Assembly: GCF_002872075.1 (NCBI RefSeq)
Contig: NZ_PGGU01000016.1
Span: forward strand, 62,001 to 126,000
Direction: 5' to 3'
DNA from: Microbacterium aurantiacum
GTDB lineage: Bacteria > Actinomycetota > Actinomycetes > Actinomycetales > Microbacteriaceae
DNA: 64,000 nucleotides
In this document: positions 1-7,619 of the stretch, piece by piece
Position numbering within the stretch: position 1 is the stretch's first letter
Layout: the number at the start of each line of letters is the position of its first letter
Made by a program: the position numbers and the translations under genes
The notes under the pieces: generated by a model
What the model was told of the DNA's origin: nothing
Database searches by the model: none
What the model saw: only the letters and a program-made list of their open reading frames with translations

Positions 1-1359
1 GGCGATGACCGTGGCGCCCTCGCCTTGAGGAACGCCTCCATCAGCCGTAGCTACCGCGCCACGGATGTCGTTTCCGAGAACCAACTCGAAATCGACTCCC
101 GAACGGTCAGCGTCCGCACCCAGCTGCACCGGCGTCGCCTCGGCCCGGGTCGGAGCGGACTCGTAGTACTGAGTGGCATGGATCGGGTTGTACAACGGCG
201 CCCGAGCGACCACCGTGTAGTCGCCGGCAGGAAGCGTGAGCGAATACTCACCATCTGCATTCGTATAGGCGTTGCCTGCCACCTGATCGCCGTCGTATGC
301 CGCCACGTTCACATTCGCGACGGCGCCCCCGTCTGCACGAACCGTCCCGGTGATCGCAGTTCCGGAGCTCAGCTGCCCATCGATCTCCGTGCGCTGATCG
401 CCAGGTGCGACGGTGATGGATGTCGCGTCTTCCTGGAGTCGAGCATTCTCCCAGAACTCTGAGAACAGCCGCTCGTCGAGTGGGCGAAAGCGCACGATGT
501 AGGTGCCGGGACTGACACCGATGCTGTAGCTCCCGTCAGCACCGATTGCCGCGCTCGGACCACCGACGGAACCGACCGGCAGCACGTCGACGAATCCCGG
601 TACCGGGCTGCCGTCAGATTCACGCGTCACGTGTCCACTGATCGTCGCCATCGCAACCAGAGAAGCATCGATTGCATCGATCGCGTCTCCGGCCACAACC
701 GTCACGGGCGTGGCTGCACCGCCGTCGAGCACCCCGTTCCACGCTTCGCTCCCGAGCCCGCTGTCGGCCGGTGGGGTAAACCTCACCGTGTAGTCGCCGG
801 GCAGAATCCCGAAGATCCGGTAGGTCCCATCCATGCCCGTCCACGCGTACTTCGGAGCGGCCGGTGAGTTGGATGACACCTGGACGGTCACACCGGACAC
901 CGGAGAGCCATCGCTCTCACGGGTCACCTGGCCCGTGATCGACCCGCCCAACTGCATCGAGGCGTCGATCCCAGTGATCGTTTCGCCATCGCCGACAACG
1001 ATGCGCTGTGCGCTCGTCCAGTCGTAGACACCGTTCCAGTACTCAGTGATGAGCCCGGTGCCGATCGCCTCGAAATGGACGGTGTACTCACCCGGCGCGA
1101 GTCCGCTGACGCTGTAGTCGCCGCTCGCATCGGTGGTGCCGTTGTATGAGAATCCGCCAGCCGTGGGGCTCAAGTAAACAGCTGCACCGGCGACCGGCGC
1201 TCCGTCGCCCTCACGGCTGACATGGCCGGTGATGGTCGCCGTTGCCGCGGCATCCTCCGCGACGGCCGTGACCGCGCCCGTGAACACCATGGTCAGGACC
1301 GCCATCCCCGCGAGCAGCGCGCGAAGCGCTCCTCGTCGAACCGTGCGTCGTTGTGTCAA
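1..1359 (-). CDS. Exported protein with tandem CarboxypepD_reg-like repeats (3' end outside window)
   Basis: The open frame runs from a TTG start through the left edge (453 visible codons, no stop). The TTG has a GGGGAG ribosome site 6 nt upstream. After a basic N-terminus (TQRRTVRRG) and a hydrophobic stretch ending near AVAEDAAA, which reads as a Sec signal, there are four consecutive units of about 95 residues. Each unit has I(T/S)G-V near its start, a GxPVxG-like motif, a DGxYS/TY core and a GDYTV-type strand ending; examples are GEYSLTLPAGDYTV and GTYRIFGILPGDYTVRF. This pattern is typical of CarboxypepD_reg/SpaA-type beta-sandwich domains. No catalytic domain is visible, and a sorting or membrane anchor could lie beyond the edge. 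Such proteins are usually surface or extracellular spacers or adhesins. The exact role is unknown. Confidence 0.8.
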   Translation of the reverse strand, partial: MTQRRTVRRGALRALLAGMAVLTMVFTGAVTAVAEDAAATATITGHVSREGDGAPVAGAAVYLSPTAGGFSYNGTTDASGDYSVSGLAPGEYTVHFEAIGTGLITEYWNGVYDWTSAQRIVVGDGETITGIDASMQLGGSITGQVTRESDGSPVSGVTVQVSSNSPAAPKYAWTGMDGTYRIFGILPGDYTVRFTPPADSGLGSEAWNGVLDGGAATPVTVVAGDAIDAIDASLVAMATISGHVTRESDGSPVPGFVDVLPVGSVGGPSAAIGADGSYSIGVSPGTYIVRFRPLDERLFSEFWENARLQEDATSITVAPGDQRTEIDGQLSSGTAITGTVRADGGAVANVNVAAYDGDQVAGNAYTNADGEYSLTLPAGDYTVVARAPLYNPIHATQYYESAPTRAEATPVQLGADADRSGVDFELVLGNDIRGAVATADGGVPQGEGATVIA

Positions 1360-1529
1360 GGCTCTCCCCTTTCGAGAGTCCGACGACGCGCGTCAACAGT
1401 GCCGAGCGCCGATCTGAAATGAGTCACTCGCCGATCGCGCGGCACTGTGCTGAATCCAAATGTAGGGGAAAGTCCACTCACTTGAGAAAGAATCTTTCAC
1501 ACGGGCTCGTCCTCGCCCGGACGAAAGGA

Positions 1530-2165
1530 CTACTCGAACGTCCCCAGCTCCGGCACCCGGTCGGTCCGGCCGTACCGCAGCAGCGTCACTCCGCCGTCAT
1601 CGGCGACGGGCGGCTCAAGCAGCGTGAGGACCGAGGGCAGCGCTCGGTCGTCGAAGACCTTCTTGCCCGCACCGAGCAGGATCGGATAGACCCACAGCTT
1701 CAGCTCGTCGAACAGACCCTCGGCCAGCAGCGTGTGCACGAAGTCGAGACTGCCGATCACGTGCACCTCTCGATGACGCGCGCGCATGTCGGCGATCTCT
1801 GATGCCAAGTCGGCCCCGACGCGCGAGGATGCGTTCCAGTCGAGCGCGACGTCGGCATCCTTCGATGCGACGTACTTGGGCACGCGATTGAAGAGCGTGC
1901 CGATGGCGCCGGACTCCCCATCCGTGTGGTGCGGCCAGTACGCGGCGAAGATGTCGTACGTACGACGCCCCAGCAGCAGCGCGTCGAGATGGGTCATCCC
2001 TTCCATCACCTGGCCGCCGACGCCCGAACTCGGGTAACCGGCCTGCCAGCCGCTGAAGTCGAAGCCGCCCGAGGTGTCCTCGTCGGTGCCGCCCGGACCC
2101 TGGGCGACACCGTCAAGGGTCGTGAACAGGTCGATGATGATTCGTCCGGATTCTGCAGTGCTCAT
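1530..2165 (-). CDS. Dihydrofolate reductase-family protein (RibD C-terminal-like)
   Basis: A 211-aa protein of the YyaP/YwjB-like DHFR/RibD_C family. It begins IIIDLFTTLDGVAQGPGG, has the LLLGRRTYDIFAAYWP segment that normally binds the cofactor edge, and ends with HVIGSLDFVHTLLAEGLFDELKLWVYP and the PILLGAGKKVF motif. These are stand-alone reductase-like proteins of mostly unknown substrate and are not housekeeping FolA. The ATG overlaps the stop of the upstream HxlR gene by 4 bp, so the two are probably translationally coupled. It is the last gene of a VOC-HxlR-reductase operon, which suggests a role in response to a small electrophile or drug. That role is inference. Confidence 0.85.
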   Translation of the reverse strand: MSTAESGRIIIDLFTTLDGVAQGPGGTDEDTSGGFDFSGWQAGYPSSGVGGQVMEGMTHLDALLLGRRTYDIFAAYWPHHTDGESGAIGTLFNRVPKYVASKDADVALDWNASSRVGADLASEIADMRARHREVHVIGSLDFVHTLLAEGLFDELKLWVYPILLGAGKKVFDDRALPSVLTLLEPPVADDGGVTLLRYGRTDRVPELGTFE

Positions 2166-2857
2166 GCCACGCTCCTCTGCGCGATCAGCGGTGCGATGTG
2201 GAAGGAAGCCGCGAACGACTCCAGCCAGGAGACCTCGCCCCGCACTACGGCGAGAAGGTCCTGGGCGATCGCTTCATCCGGCGTCACGTCGCCGGCGATC
2301 AGGTGACGGATGCCGGGACCGGCGACGATCACGGCATCCGGCTCACCCGCGGGCAGCGCACCCCCGATCGGCGGCGCCGTTGGCGCGAGCTGGTACACGC
2401 GCAACACACCCTCGCGCACCGAGGCGCGCAGGGCGACATCACCGACGTGCAGTTCGTACTCGGCATCCGTCGCCGCATCCGCCTGGAACGCCGTGCGCAG
2501 AGCCATCGTCAGCGAGTCCGGTGTGACCACGTCATCCGGCGATGGGTCTCCCATCGTCTGGAAGCCCCACCGACCGAGGGCGAGCATGATCGGCTCGAAC
2601 GCCCTCCCATACGGGGTGAGCTCATAGACCAGGCCGCAGTTCAGCAGCGGCACCCGGCGCACGACCCCGCCCTCCTGCAGCTCCTTCAGACGCGTGGACA
2701 GGATGTTGGTGGGGATGCGCGGCAGGCCCTGTTTGAGATCGGTGTACCGACGGGGACCGACGAGCAGATCGCGGACGATGAGCAGCGCCCACCTCTCCCC
2801 GATAAGCTCGACGGCCGTCGTCACACCGCAGTACTGACCGTAGCTGCGCGCGGCCAT
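2162..2857 (-). CDS. HxlR-family winged-helix regulator with C-terminal SCP2-like extension
   Basis: A 231-aa protein. Residues 1-100 are an HxlR winged helix (GERWALLIVRDLLVGPRRYTDLKQGLP, then TNILSTRLKELQEGGVVRR), with the conserved N-terminal Cys10 in the YCG motif that can act as a redox or alkylation sensor in this family. The part after about residue 115 is longer than a minimal HxlR protein (about 110 aa) and resembles the sterol-carrier-like domain fused to some actinobacterial HxlR proteins. It starts 1 nt after the VOC gene stop and overlaps the reductase gene by 4 bp. The tandem inverted repeats at 3340-3373, upstream of the operon, are the obvious candidate operator for autoregulation. 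Confidence 0.88.
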   Translation of the reverse strand: MAARSYGQYCGVTTAVELIGERWALLIVRDLLVGPRRYTDLKQGLPRIPTNILSTRLKELQEGGVVRRVPLLNCGLVYELTPYGRAFEPIMLALGRWGFQTMGDPSPDDVVTPDSLTMALRTAFQADAATDAEYELHVGDVALRASVREGVLRVYQLAPTAPPIGGALPAGEPDAVIVAGPGIRHLIAGDVTPDEAIAQDLLAVVRGEVSWLESFAASFHIAPLIAQRSVA

Positions 2858-2858
2858 G

Positions 2859-3296
2859 TCAGGATGCGGCGCTCTGCTCCGCCATGTGCTCCGGCCCGTT
2901 CTCGACGGCCTCCGGGGTCATGTAGAGGAAGCCGAGCGAGTTGCCGTCCGGGTCGTCCAGGTCGCGCGAGTACATGAAGCCGTAGTCCTGCGCCGGCTTC
3001 GGCTCGGCGCCGCCCGCGGCGAGGCCCTTGGCGAGGACGTCGTCGACCTCGTCGCGGGAGTCCTTGCTGAAGGCGACCGAGACCTGAACGCTCTCGTTCG
3101 GGTCGGCGATCGGCTTGTCGGTGAACGTGGCGAAGAACTCGCGCTTGAGCACCATGAAGTAGATGTCCTCACTCCAGACGATGCACGCGGCGTTCTCGTC
3201 GGTGAACTGCGGACTGATGTCGCAGCCGAGCGCGGTGTAGAACGCCTTGCTCCGCTCGAGATCACTGGTGGGCAGGTTGACGAAGACCTTGGTCAC
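2859..3296 (-). CDS. VOC (glyoxalase/bleomycin-resistance fold) protein
   Basis: A 145-aa vicinal-oxygen-chelate family protein: TKVFVNLPTSDLERSKAFYTALG at the N-terminus, a second module with VSVAFSKDSRDEVDDVLAKGLAAGG, and the ending YMYSRDLDDPDGNSLGF-type strand (seen as FMYSRDLDDPDGNSLGFLY). I chose the GTG start because GGAG lies 7 nt upstream; the frame stays open further upstream to a TTG at 3353, but that would place the start inside the operator. Members are metal-dependent isomerases, dioxygenases or binding proteins, and the substrate is not predictable here. First gene of the VOC-HxlR-reductase operon. Confidence 0.88.
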   Translation of the reverse strand: MTKVFVNLPTSDLERSKAFYTALGCDISPQFTDENAACIVWSEDIYFMVLKREFFATFTDKPIADPNESVQVSVAFSKDSRDEVDDVLAKGLAAGGAEPKPAQDYGFMYSRDLDDPDGNSLGFLYMTPEAVENGPEHMAEQSAAS

Positions 3297-3339
3297 GATG
3301 ACTCCTCTCTCGATGGTGTCCGGTGTGGACTTCTCGATA

Positions 3340-3373
3340 CTTGCAAAAAGCAAGCAAACTTGTCAATAGCAAG
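3340..3373 (-). promoter_or_regulatory. Promoter with two tandem 15-bp inverted repeats (candidate HxlR operator)
   Basis: Two 15-bp inverted repeats sit 19 bp apart centre to centre: CTTGC-AAAAA-GCAAG (3340-3354, perfect) and CTTGT-CAATA-GCAAG (3359-3373, one mismatch). On the minus strand the second overlaps a TTGACA -35 box (3366-3361) that would drive the VOC-HxlR-reductase operon. HxlR proteins bind as dimers to inverted repeats in their own promoters, so autoregulation is a fair inference. Confidence 0.65.
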
Positions 3374-3422
3374 TGATCCGCGAATCCGTCGCGCGGGGGA
3401 TGCCGCCGGCATCCGCCCCGCA

Positions 3423-3428
3423 TACGGT
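3423..3428 (+). promoter_or_regulatory. -10 box TACGGT, leaderless-type promoter of the sensor kinase gene
   Basis: TACGGT lies 6 nt before the ATG at 3435, the spacing that places +1 at or next to the start codon. Confidence 0.5.
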
Positions 3429-3434
3429 GGGAGG

Positions 3435-4694
3435 ATGCCGTTCACCCGTACGCCGTCCCCGCGCGAGCTGCGGAGCGACCTCGTTCTCGCCGTCGTGATG
3501 TTCATCGGCGCGATCCTGAGCGCGGCGTTGTCGACCGTCGCCGAGATGTACGGCGATGAACAGGCCGAGCCGTGGACGGCGCTCGTCTACGCGTTCGTGG
3601 TCACCGCTCCGCTGGCCGTGCGTCGTCGCTGGCCGGGAGTCGTCGCGATCATCATCGCGCTGGCTTACTTCGCCGCGATCACGTTCAAGGTGCCGGAGAT
3701 CTACGTCGGCAACATCGCGATGTTCGTCTCGCTCTACACGGTCGGCGCGTGGATGAACAGCCGACGCCGCGCCTTCATCGTGCGGGTGTCCCTGATCCTG
3801 GCCATGTTCGCCTGGCTGATCGTCACGATGTACCGTGACGCGATCGACGAGGCGAACAAGGCGGACGTCGCCGCCGGCGCGTTCTCCCCCTATGTGGCGT
3901 TCATGCTGATCCAGATCATGCTGAACATCCTCTACTTCGGCGGCGCCTACTACTTCGGCGAGCGCTCCTGGCTCGCCGCCTCCGAGCGCGCCGCGCTGGA
4001 GCAGCGCACCGTCGAACTCGAGCACCAGCGCGAGATCACCGCTGCGCAGGCGGTGGCGCTCGACCGGGTGCGGATCGCCCGCGAACTCCACGACGTCGTG
4101 GCCCACCACGTCTCGGTGATGGGAGTCCAGGCGGGCGCCGCGCGCGTCGTGCTCGATCAGGATCCCGAGCAGTCGCGTCGCATCCTCACCGGCATCGAGG
4201 GGTCGGCCCGCGATGCGATCCATGAGCTCCGGCAGCTTCTCGAGACACTGCGCACACCCGGCGGGGAGACGACGGATGGCGCCTCCACCCTCACCCTCGA
4301 CGACATCGGCGCTCTCGCAGAGGCGTCATCCGAGGCCGGACTTCCGACCGAGTACGCGGTGATCGGCGAGCCGGCGCCCGTGCCCTCGCTCGTCGCGGTG
4401 AACCTGTACCGCATCGCCCAGGAGTCGCTGACGAACGCCCGCCGCCATGCCGGTGCCGGGGCCACCGCCGACGTCCGCGTGCGCTACGCGGACGACAGCG
4501 TCGAGGTCGAGATCGTCAACACCGGGCGAACGGTGACGACGCTCCGCCCGGGTCTCGGCCAGCTCGGCATGCGTGAACGCGCGATCGCGTCCGGTGGCAC
4601 GATCGACCTCGCCCCCCGCCCGCTCGGCGGCTTCCGGGTGCGGGCGACCGTCCCGCTGCCGGCGCCCCCCGCCGCAACCGTTACAACCGCGTGA
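3435..4694 (+). CDS. DesK/NarX-type membrane sensor histidine kinase
   Basis: A 419-aa kinase. Residues 12-185 hold about five hydrophobic segments, followed by a coiled-coil linker (ERAALEQRTVELEHQREITAAQ split over 185-205). The HisKA_3 dimerisation box ARELHDVVAHHV contains the phospho-acceptor His219, and the HATPase domain shows the N-box NLYRIAQESLTNARRHA and the late GLGQLGMRERA glycine motif. The frame is open upstream through the VOC region, but ATG 3435 is preceded at leaderless spacing by TACGGT and matches the family length. The stop overlaps a GTG and the response regulator follows, so they form a two-component pair. Its stimulus is unknown. The neighbouring transporters and ABC exporter are plausible but unproven targets. 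Confidence 0.93.
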   Translation: MPFTRTPSPRELRSDLVLAVVMFIGAILSAALSTVAEMYGDEQAEPWTALVYAFVVTAPLAVRRRWPGVVAIIIALAYFAAITFKVPEIYVGNIAMFVSLYTVGAWMNSRRRAFIVRVSLILAMFAWLIVTMYRDAIDEANKADVAAGAFSPYVAFMLIQIMLNILYFGGAYYFGERSWLAASERAALEQRTVELEHQREITAAQAVALDRVRIARELHDVVAHHVSVMGVQAGAARVVLDQDPEQSRRILTGIEGSARDAIHELRQLLETLRTPGGETTDGASTLTLDDIGALAEASSEAGLPTEYAVIGEPAPVPSLVAVNLYRIAQESLTNARRHAGAGATADVRVRYADDSVEVEIVNTGRTVTTLRPGLGQLGMRERAIASGGTIDLAPRPLGGFRVRATVPLPAPPAATVTTA

Positions 4695-4705
4695 GGACCA
4701 TCCGC

Positions 4706-5401
4706 ATGCCAGACTCCCCCATCCGCGTGCTCCTCGTCGACGACCACGCCATGCTGCGAGCGGGCTTCCGCACGATCCTCGACAGCCAGCCCGACATCAC
4801 CGTCGTCGGAGAGGCGTCGACCGGCGCCGAAGCCATCGCTCAGGCATCGGCTCTCCACCCCGACGTCATCACGATGGACGTGCAGATGCCCGACATGGAC
4901 GGCATCGAAGCCACCCGGCTCATCGTCGCCGACCCCTCGGTGTCCGCCGCGATCGCCATCGTCACCACCTTCGACCGCGACGACTACCTGTACCAGGCGC
5001 TGGATGCCGGAGCGAGCGGATTCCTGCTGAAGAACGCCGGAGCCGAAGACCTCATCTCGGCCGTGCGCGCTCTGGCGGCGGGCGACGGGATGCTCGCGCC
5101 CGAGGTGACGCGTCGAGTGCTGGCGCGATTCACGACGGCTCGGGTCGAGGCCGCCGCTCCCGCCGCAAGCCCCGCCACCGCGCGCAGCATTGTGCACGAA
5201 CCTCTCACAGAGCCACTCACCGAGCGGGAGGCCGAAGTGCTGGCGCTTCTCGCCGACGCCCGCAGCAACGCCGAGATCGCAGCCGCCCTGTTCATCGGCG
5301 AGGCGACCGTGAAGACCCACGTGTCCCGCGTCCTGCAGAAGCTCGGGGCCCGCGATCGGGTGCAGGCCGTCGTGATCGCCCACCGGCGCGGAATGGCCTA
5401 G
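4706..5401 (+). CDS. NarL/FixJ-type response regulator
   Basis: A 231-aa regulator. The receiver domain (residues 5-125) has acidic residues D12/D13 (LLVDDHAML), phospho-acceptor D58 (VITMDVQMPDMDG) and a conserved Lys in FLLKNAG. The LuxR-type HTH at about 165-230 has LTEREAEVLALLADARSNAEIAAAL and ATVKTHVSRVLQKLGARDR. I chose the ATG at 4706 because GAGGA sits 8 nt upstream; a GTG at 4691 overlapping the kinase stop is the alternative and would add 5 residues. It is the cognate partner of the upstream HisKA_3 kinase. Confidence 0.94.
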   Translation: MPDSPIRVLLVDDHAMLRAGFRTILDSQPDITVVGEASTGAEAIAQASALHPDVITMDVQMPDMDGIEATRLIVADPSVSAAIAIVTTFDRDDYLYQALDAGASGFLLKNAGAEDLISAVRALAAGDGMLAPEVTRRVLARFTTARVEAAAPAASPATARSIVHEPLTEPLTEREAEVLALLADARSNAEIAAALFIGEATVKTHVSRVLQKLGARDRVQAVVIAHRRGMA

Positions 5402-5432
5402 GCCCGCTCCGCGGAGCGCGCCGGACGGCCGA

Positions 5433-5438
5433 TAGCCT
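5433..5438 (+). promoter_or_regulatory. -10 box TAGCCT upstream of the benE-like gene
   Basis: TAGCCT fits TANNNT. It would give a leader of about 23 nt before the ATG at 5468, so this gene is probably not leaderless. Confidence 0.35.
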
Positions 5439-5467
5439 CGGAGCATCCGTTCCGATCCGAGGCATCC

Positions 5468-6643
5468 ATGACCGACACTCCCGCTCCTCTCTCCCGCCCC
5501 ATCCTGGCGGGCGTCGTCACTGCGCTCGTCGGCTTCACGAGCTCGTTCGCCGTCGTGCTCACCGGGCTCGGCGCGGTCGGAGCGACAGCCGGTCAGGCCG
5601 CCAGCGGACTGCTCGCCGTGAGCCTGACGATGGCGATCGCCTGCATCGTGCTCGCATGGCGGTATCGGATGCCGATCACCGTCGCCTGGTCGACCCCCGG
5701 TGCCGCACTGCTCGCCGCCACCGGCGTGGTCGATGGCGGATGGCCGGCTGCGGTGGGAGCATTCCTGGTCACCTCGGCGCTCATCCTGCTCACCGCGCTG
5801 TGGCCGGCGCTCGGTGCCCTCATCGCCCGCATCCCGCCGTCGATCGCGCAGGCGATGCTCGCCGGCGTGCTGCTGCCGCTATGCCTTGCGCCGATCAAAG
5901 GAATCGTCGCGAACCCCTGGGGGGTGGTGCCGGTGGTGCTCACCTGGCTCGTCTTCGCGCGCCTCGCACCGCGCTGGGCCGTGCCGCTCGCGTTCGTCGC
6001 CGCGGCCGCGGTCGTGGCGGTCTCGCTCGTCAGCGAAGGCGCGCCCTTCGATGCCGCACTGCTGCTGCCGCACCTCGAGCTCACCGCTCCCACCTTCACC
6101 GTCGGCGCACTCGTCGGGCTGGCGCTGCCGCTGTTCATCGTCACGATGGCCTCTCAGAATGTTCCGGGGATCGCGATCATGCGCAGCTACGGCTACGAGG
6201 TGCCGTGGCGACCGGCGATGCTCGTCACCGGTCTCGGCACCGCGCTCGGCGCGCCGGCCGGCGGGCACGCGATCAACCTCGCCGCGATCAGCGCCGCCCT
6301 CGCCGCAGCGCCCGACGCCGACCCCGATCCGAAACGCCGCTGGGTCGCGGGCGTCTCGACCGGCGCGTCGTACCTCGTGCTCGGCGGATGCTCCGCCGCA
6401 TTCGCGACTCTCGCGCTCCTCGCGCCCATGGCCGTGATCCCGGCCGTCGCCGGGCTCGCACTGTTCGGGGCGTTCGGTTCCTCCGTGCAGCAGGCCATCG
6501 ACGATCCCGGCGAGCGCATCCCTGCCGTGGTGACATTCCTCGTCGCGGCATCCGGGATCGCGATCCTGGGGGTCAGCGCCGCCTTCTGGGCCCTGATCGC
6601 CGGAGTCATCGTGCGCACGGTCCTGCACGCCGGTCGGCGCTGA
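5468..6643 (+). CDS. BenE-family inner-membrane transporter (benzoate/H+ symporter family)
   Basis: A 391-aa polytopic protein with about 12 hydrophobic segments. Family signatures include LAGVVTALVGFTSSFAVVLTGL at the N-terminus (seen in two parts), PITVAWSTPGAALLA, IARIPPSIAQAMLAGVLLPLC and the central FIVTMASQNVPGIAIMRSYGY, followed by the GGHAINLAAISAAL segment. BenE proteins move aromatic acids such as benzoate with protons. No aromatic catabolic genes lie nearby, so the substrate is uncertain. It is transcribed as the two-component system but separated by 66 nt with its own candidate -10 box. Confidence 0.9.
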   Translation: MTDTPAPLSRPILAGVVTALVGFTSSFAVVLTGLGAVGATAGQAASGLLAVSLTMAIACIVLAWRYRMPITVAWSTPGAALLAATGVVDGGWPAAVGAFLVTSALILLTALWPALGALIARIPPSIAQAMLAGVLLPLCLAPIKGIVANPWGVVPVVLTWLVFARLAPRWAVPLAFVAAAAVVAVSLVSEGAPFDAALLLPHLELTAPTFTVGALVGLALPLFIVTMASQNVPGIAIMRSYGYEVPWRPAMLVTGLGTALGAPAGGHAINLAAISAALAAAPDADPDPKRRWVAGVSTGASYLVLGGCSAAFATLALLAPMAVIPAVAGLALFGAFGSSVQQAIDDPGERIPAVVTFLVAASGIAILGVSAAFWALIAGVIVRTVLHAGRR

Positions 6644-6715
6644 GCCTCCTCTCCGCCGATCGGGGGATCGGGCAGGATCAACCGTGCGGGGGATGCCGCG
6701 CGCCGCCGGGGTCCG

Positions 6716-6721
6716 TAGCGT
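6716..6721 (+). promoter_or_regulatory. -10 box TAGCGT, leaderless-type promoter of the ABC ATPase gene
   Basis: TAGCGT lies 7 nt before the ATG at 6729. No Shine-Dalgarno sequence is visible between them. Confidence 0.5.
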
Positions 6722-6728
6722 GAACGGC

Positions 6729-7619
6729 ATGACCCACCTCCAACTGAACGGCATCACCAAGAGCTACGGCTCGCGGCTGGTGCTCGACGACGTCTCCTTC
6801 GATGTCGCCCCCGGACGCCTCACCGGCTTCGTCGGCGGCAACGGCGCCGGCAAGACCACGACGATGCGCATCATCCTCGGCGTGCTCGCCGCGGATGACG
6901 GACGCGTCGAGCTGGCCGGCGCTCCGGTCACCGCCGACGACCGTCGACGCTTCGGCTACATGCCCGAGGAGCGCGGCCTCTACCCGAAGATGAAGGTGCT
7001 CGAGCAGATCGTGTACCTCGCCCGCTTGCACGGCTTCAGCAAGGCGGATGCCACAGCCCGCGCAAGCGAGCTGCTCACCGAGCTCGGACTCGGCGAGCGT
7101 CTGAACGACATGGTCGAGTCTCTCTCGCTCGGCAACCAGCAGCGCGCGCAGATCGCCGCCGCTCTCGTGCACGATCCGAAGGTGCTCATCCTCGACGAGC
7201 CGTTCTCCGGCCTGGATCCACTCGCCGTCGATGTGGTCGCCGGCGTGCTGCAGGCCCGTGCGGCGGAGGGCGCCGCCATTCTGTTCTCCTCGCACCAGCT
7301 CGACGTGGTCGAACGGCTCTGCGATGACCTGATCATCCTCGCCGGGGGCACGATCCGCGCCTCCGGCTCCCGTGAGGCGCTGCGCGCCGAGCATGCGAAC
7401 GACCGCTACGAGCTCATCTCCGCCGGCGATGCCGGGTGGTTGCGCACCGAGCCCGGTGTGACCGTCGTCGACTTCGAGGGCAGCTACGCGCTGTTCGACG
7501 CCGACGGCCCCGAGACGGCCCAGCGCGTGCTGCGCTCGGCGGTCGAACGCGGCGACGTCGCCAGCTTCGCCCCGCGGCATCCCTCCCTCGCCCAGATCTT
7601 CAAGGAGGTCATCCAGTGA
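6729..7619 (+). CDS. ABC transporter ATP-binding protein (NatA-like, DUF4162 C-terminus)
   Basis: A 296-aa ATPase. Walker A is GGNGAGKT (36-43, with GG where GP is usual), the Q-loop region is FGYMPEERGLYPKM, the signature is ESLSLGNQQRAQIAAAL, Walker B is VLILDEPFSGLDP and the switch is FSSHQLDVVERL. The C-terminal 80 residues match the DUF4162 tail of export ATPases. An upstream in-frame ATG exists at 6684, but the leaderless-spaced -10 before 6729 and the domain start favour 6729. The stop overlaps the permease GTG, so the pair is coupled. Together they form an export-type transporter of the NatAB/YhaQP kind. Confidence 0.93.
   Translation: MTHLQLNGITKSYGSRLVLDDVSFDVAPGRLTGFVGGNGAGKTTTMRIILGVLAADDGRVELAGAPVTADDRRRFGYMPEERGLYPKMKVLEQIVYLARLHGFSKADATARASELLTELGLGERLNDMVESLSLGNQQRAQIAAALVHDPKVLILDEPFSGLDPLAVDVVAGVLQARAAEGAAILFSSHQLDVVERLCDDLIILAGGTIRASGSREALRAEHANDRYELISAGDAGWLRTEPGVTVVDFEGSYALFDADGPETAQRVLRSAVERGDVASFAPRHPSLAQIFKEVIQ

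Noticed and set aside
1360..1529. Intergenic region searched for an RNA gene
   Set aside because: AT-richer spot near 1455-1500 looks like promoter sequence, and no stable fold or tRNA arms are visible.
2856..3434. 193-codon upstream extension of the sensor kinase
   Set aside because: Antisense to the VOC gene and through its operator; no domain.
4573..6723. 716-codon plus-strand frame spanning the response regulator and benE-like genes
   Set aside because: Arg-rich out-of-frame reading of two recognisable genes.
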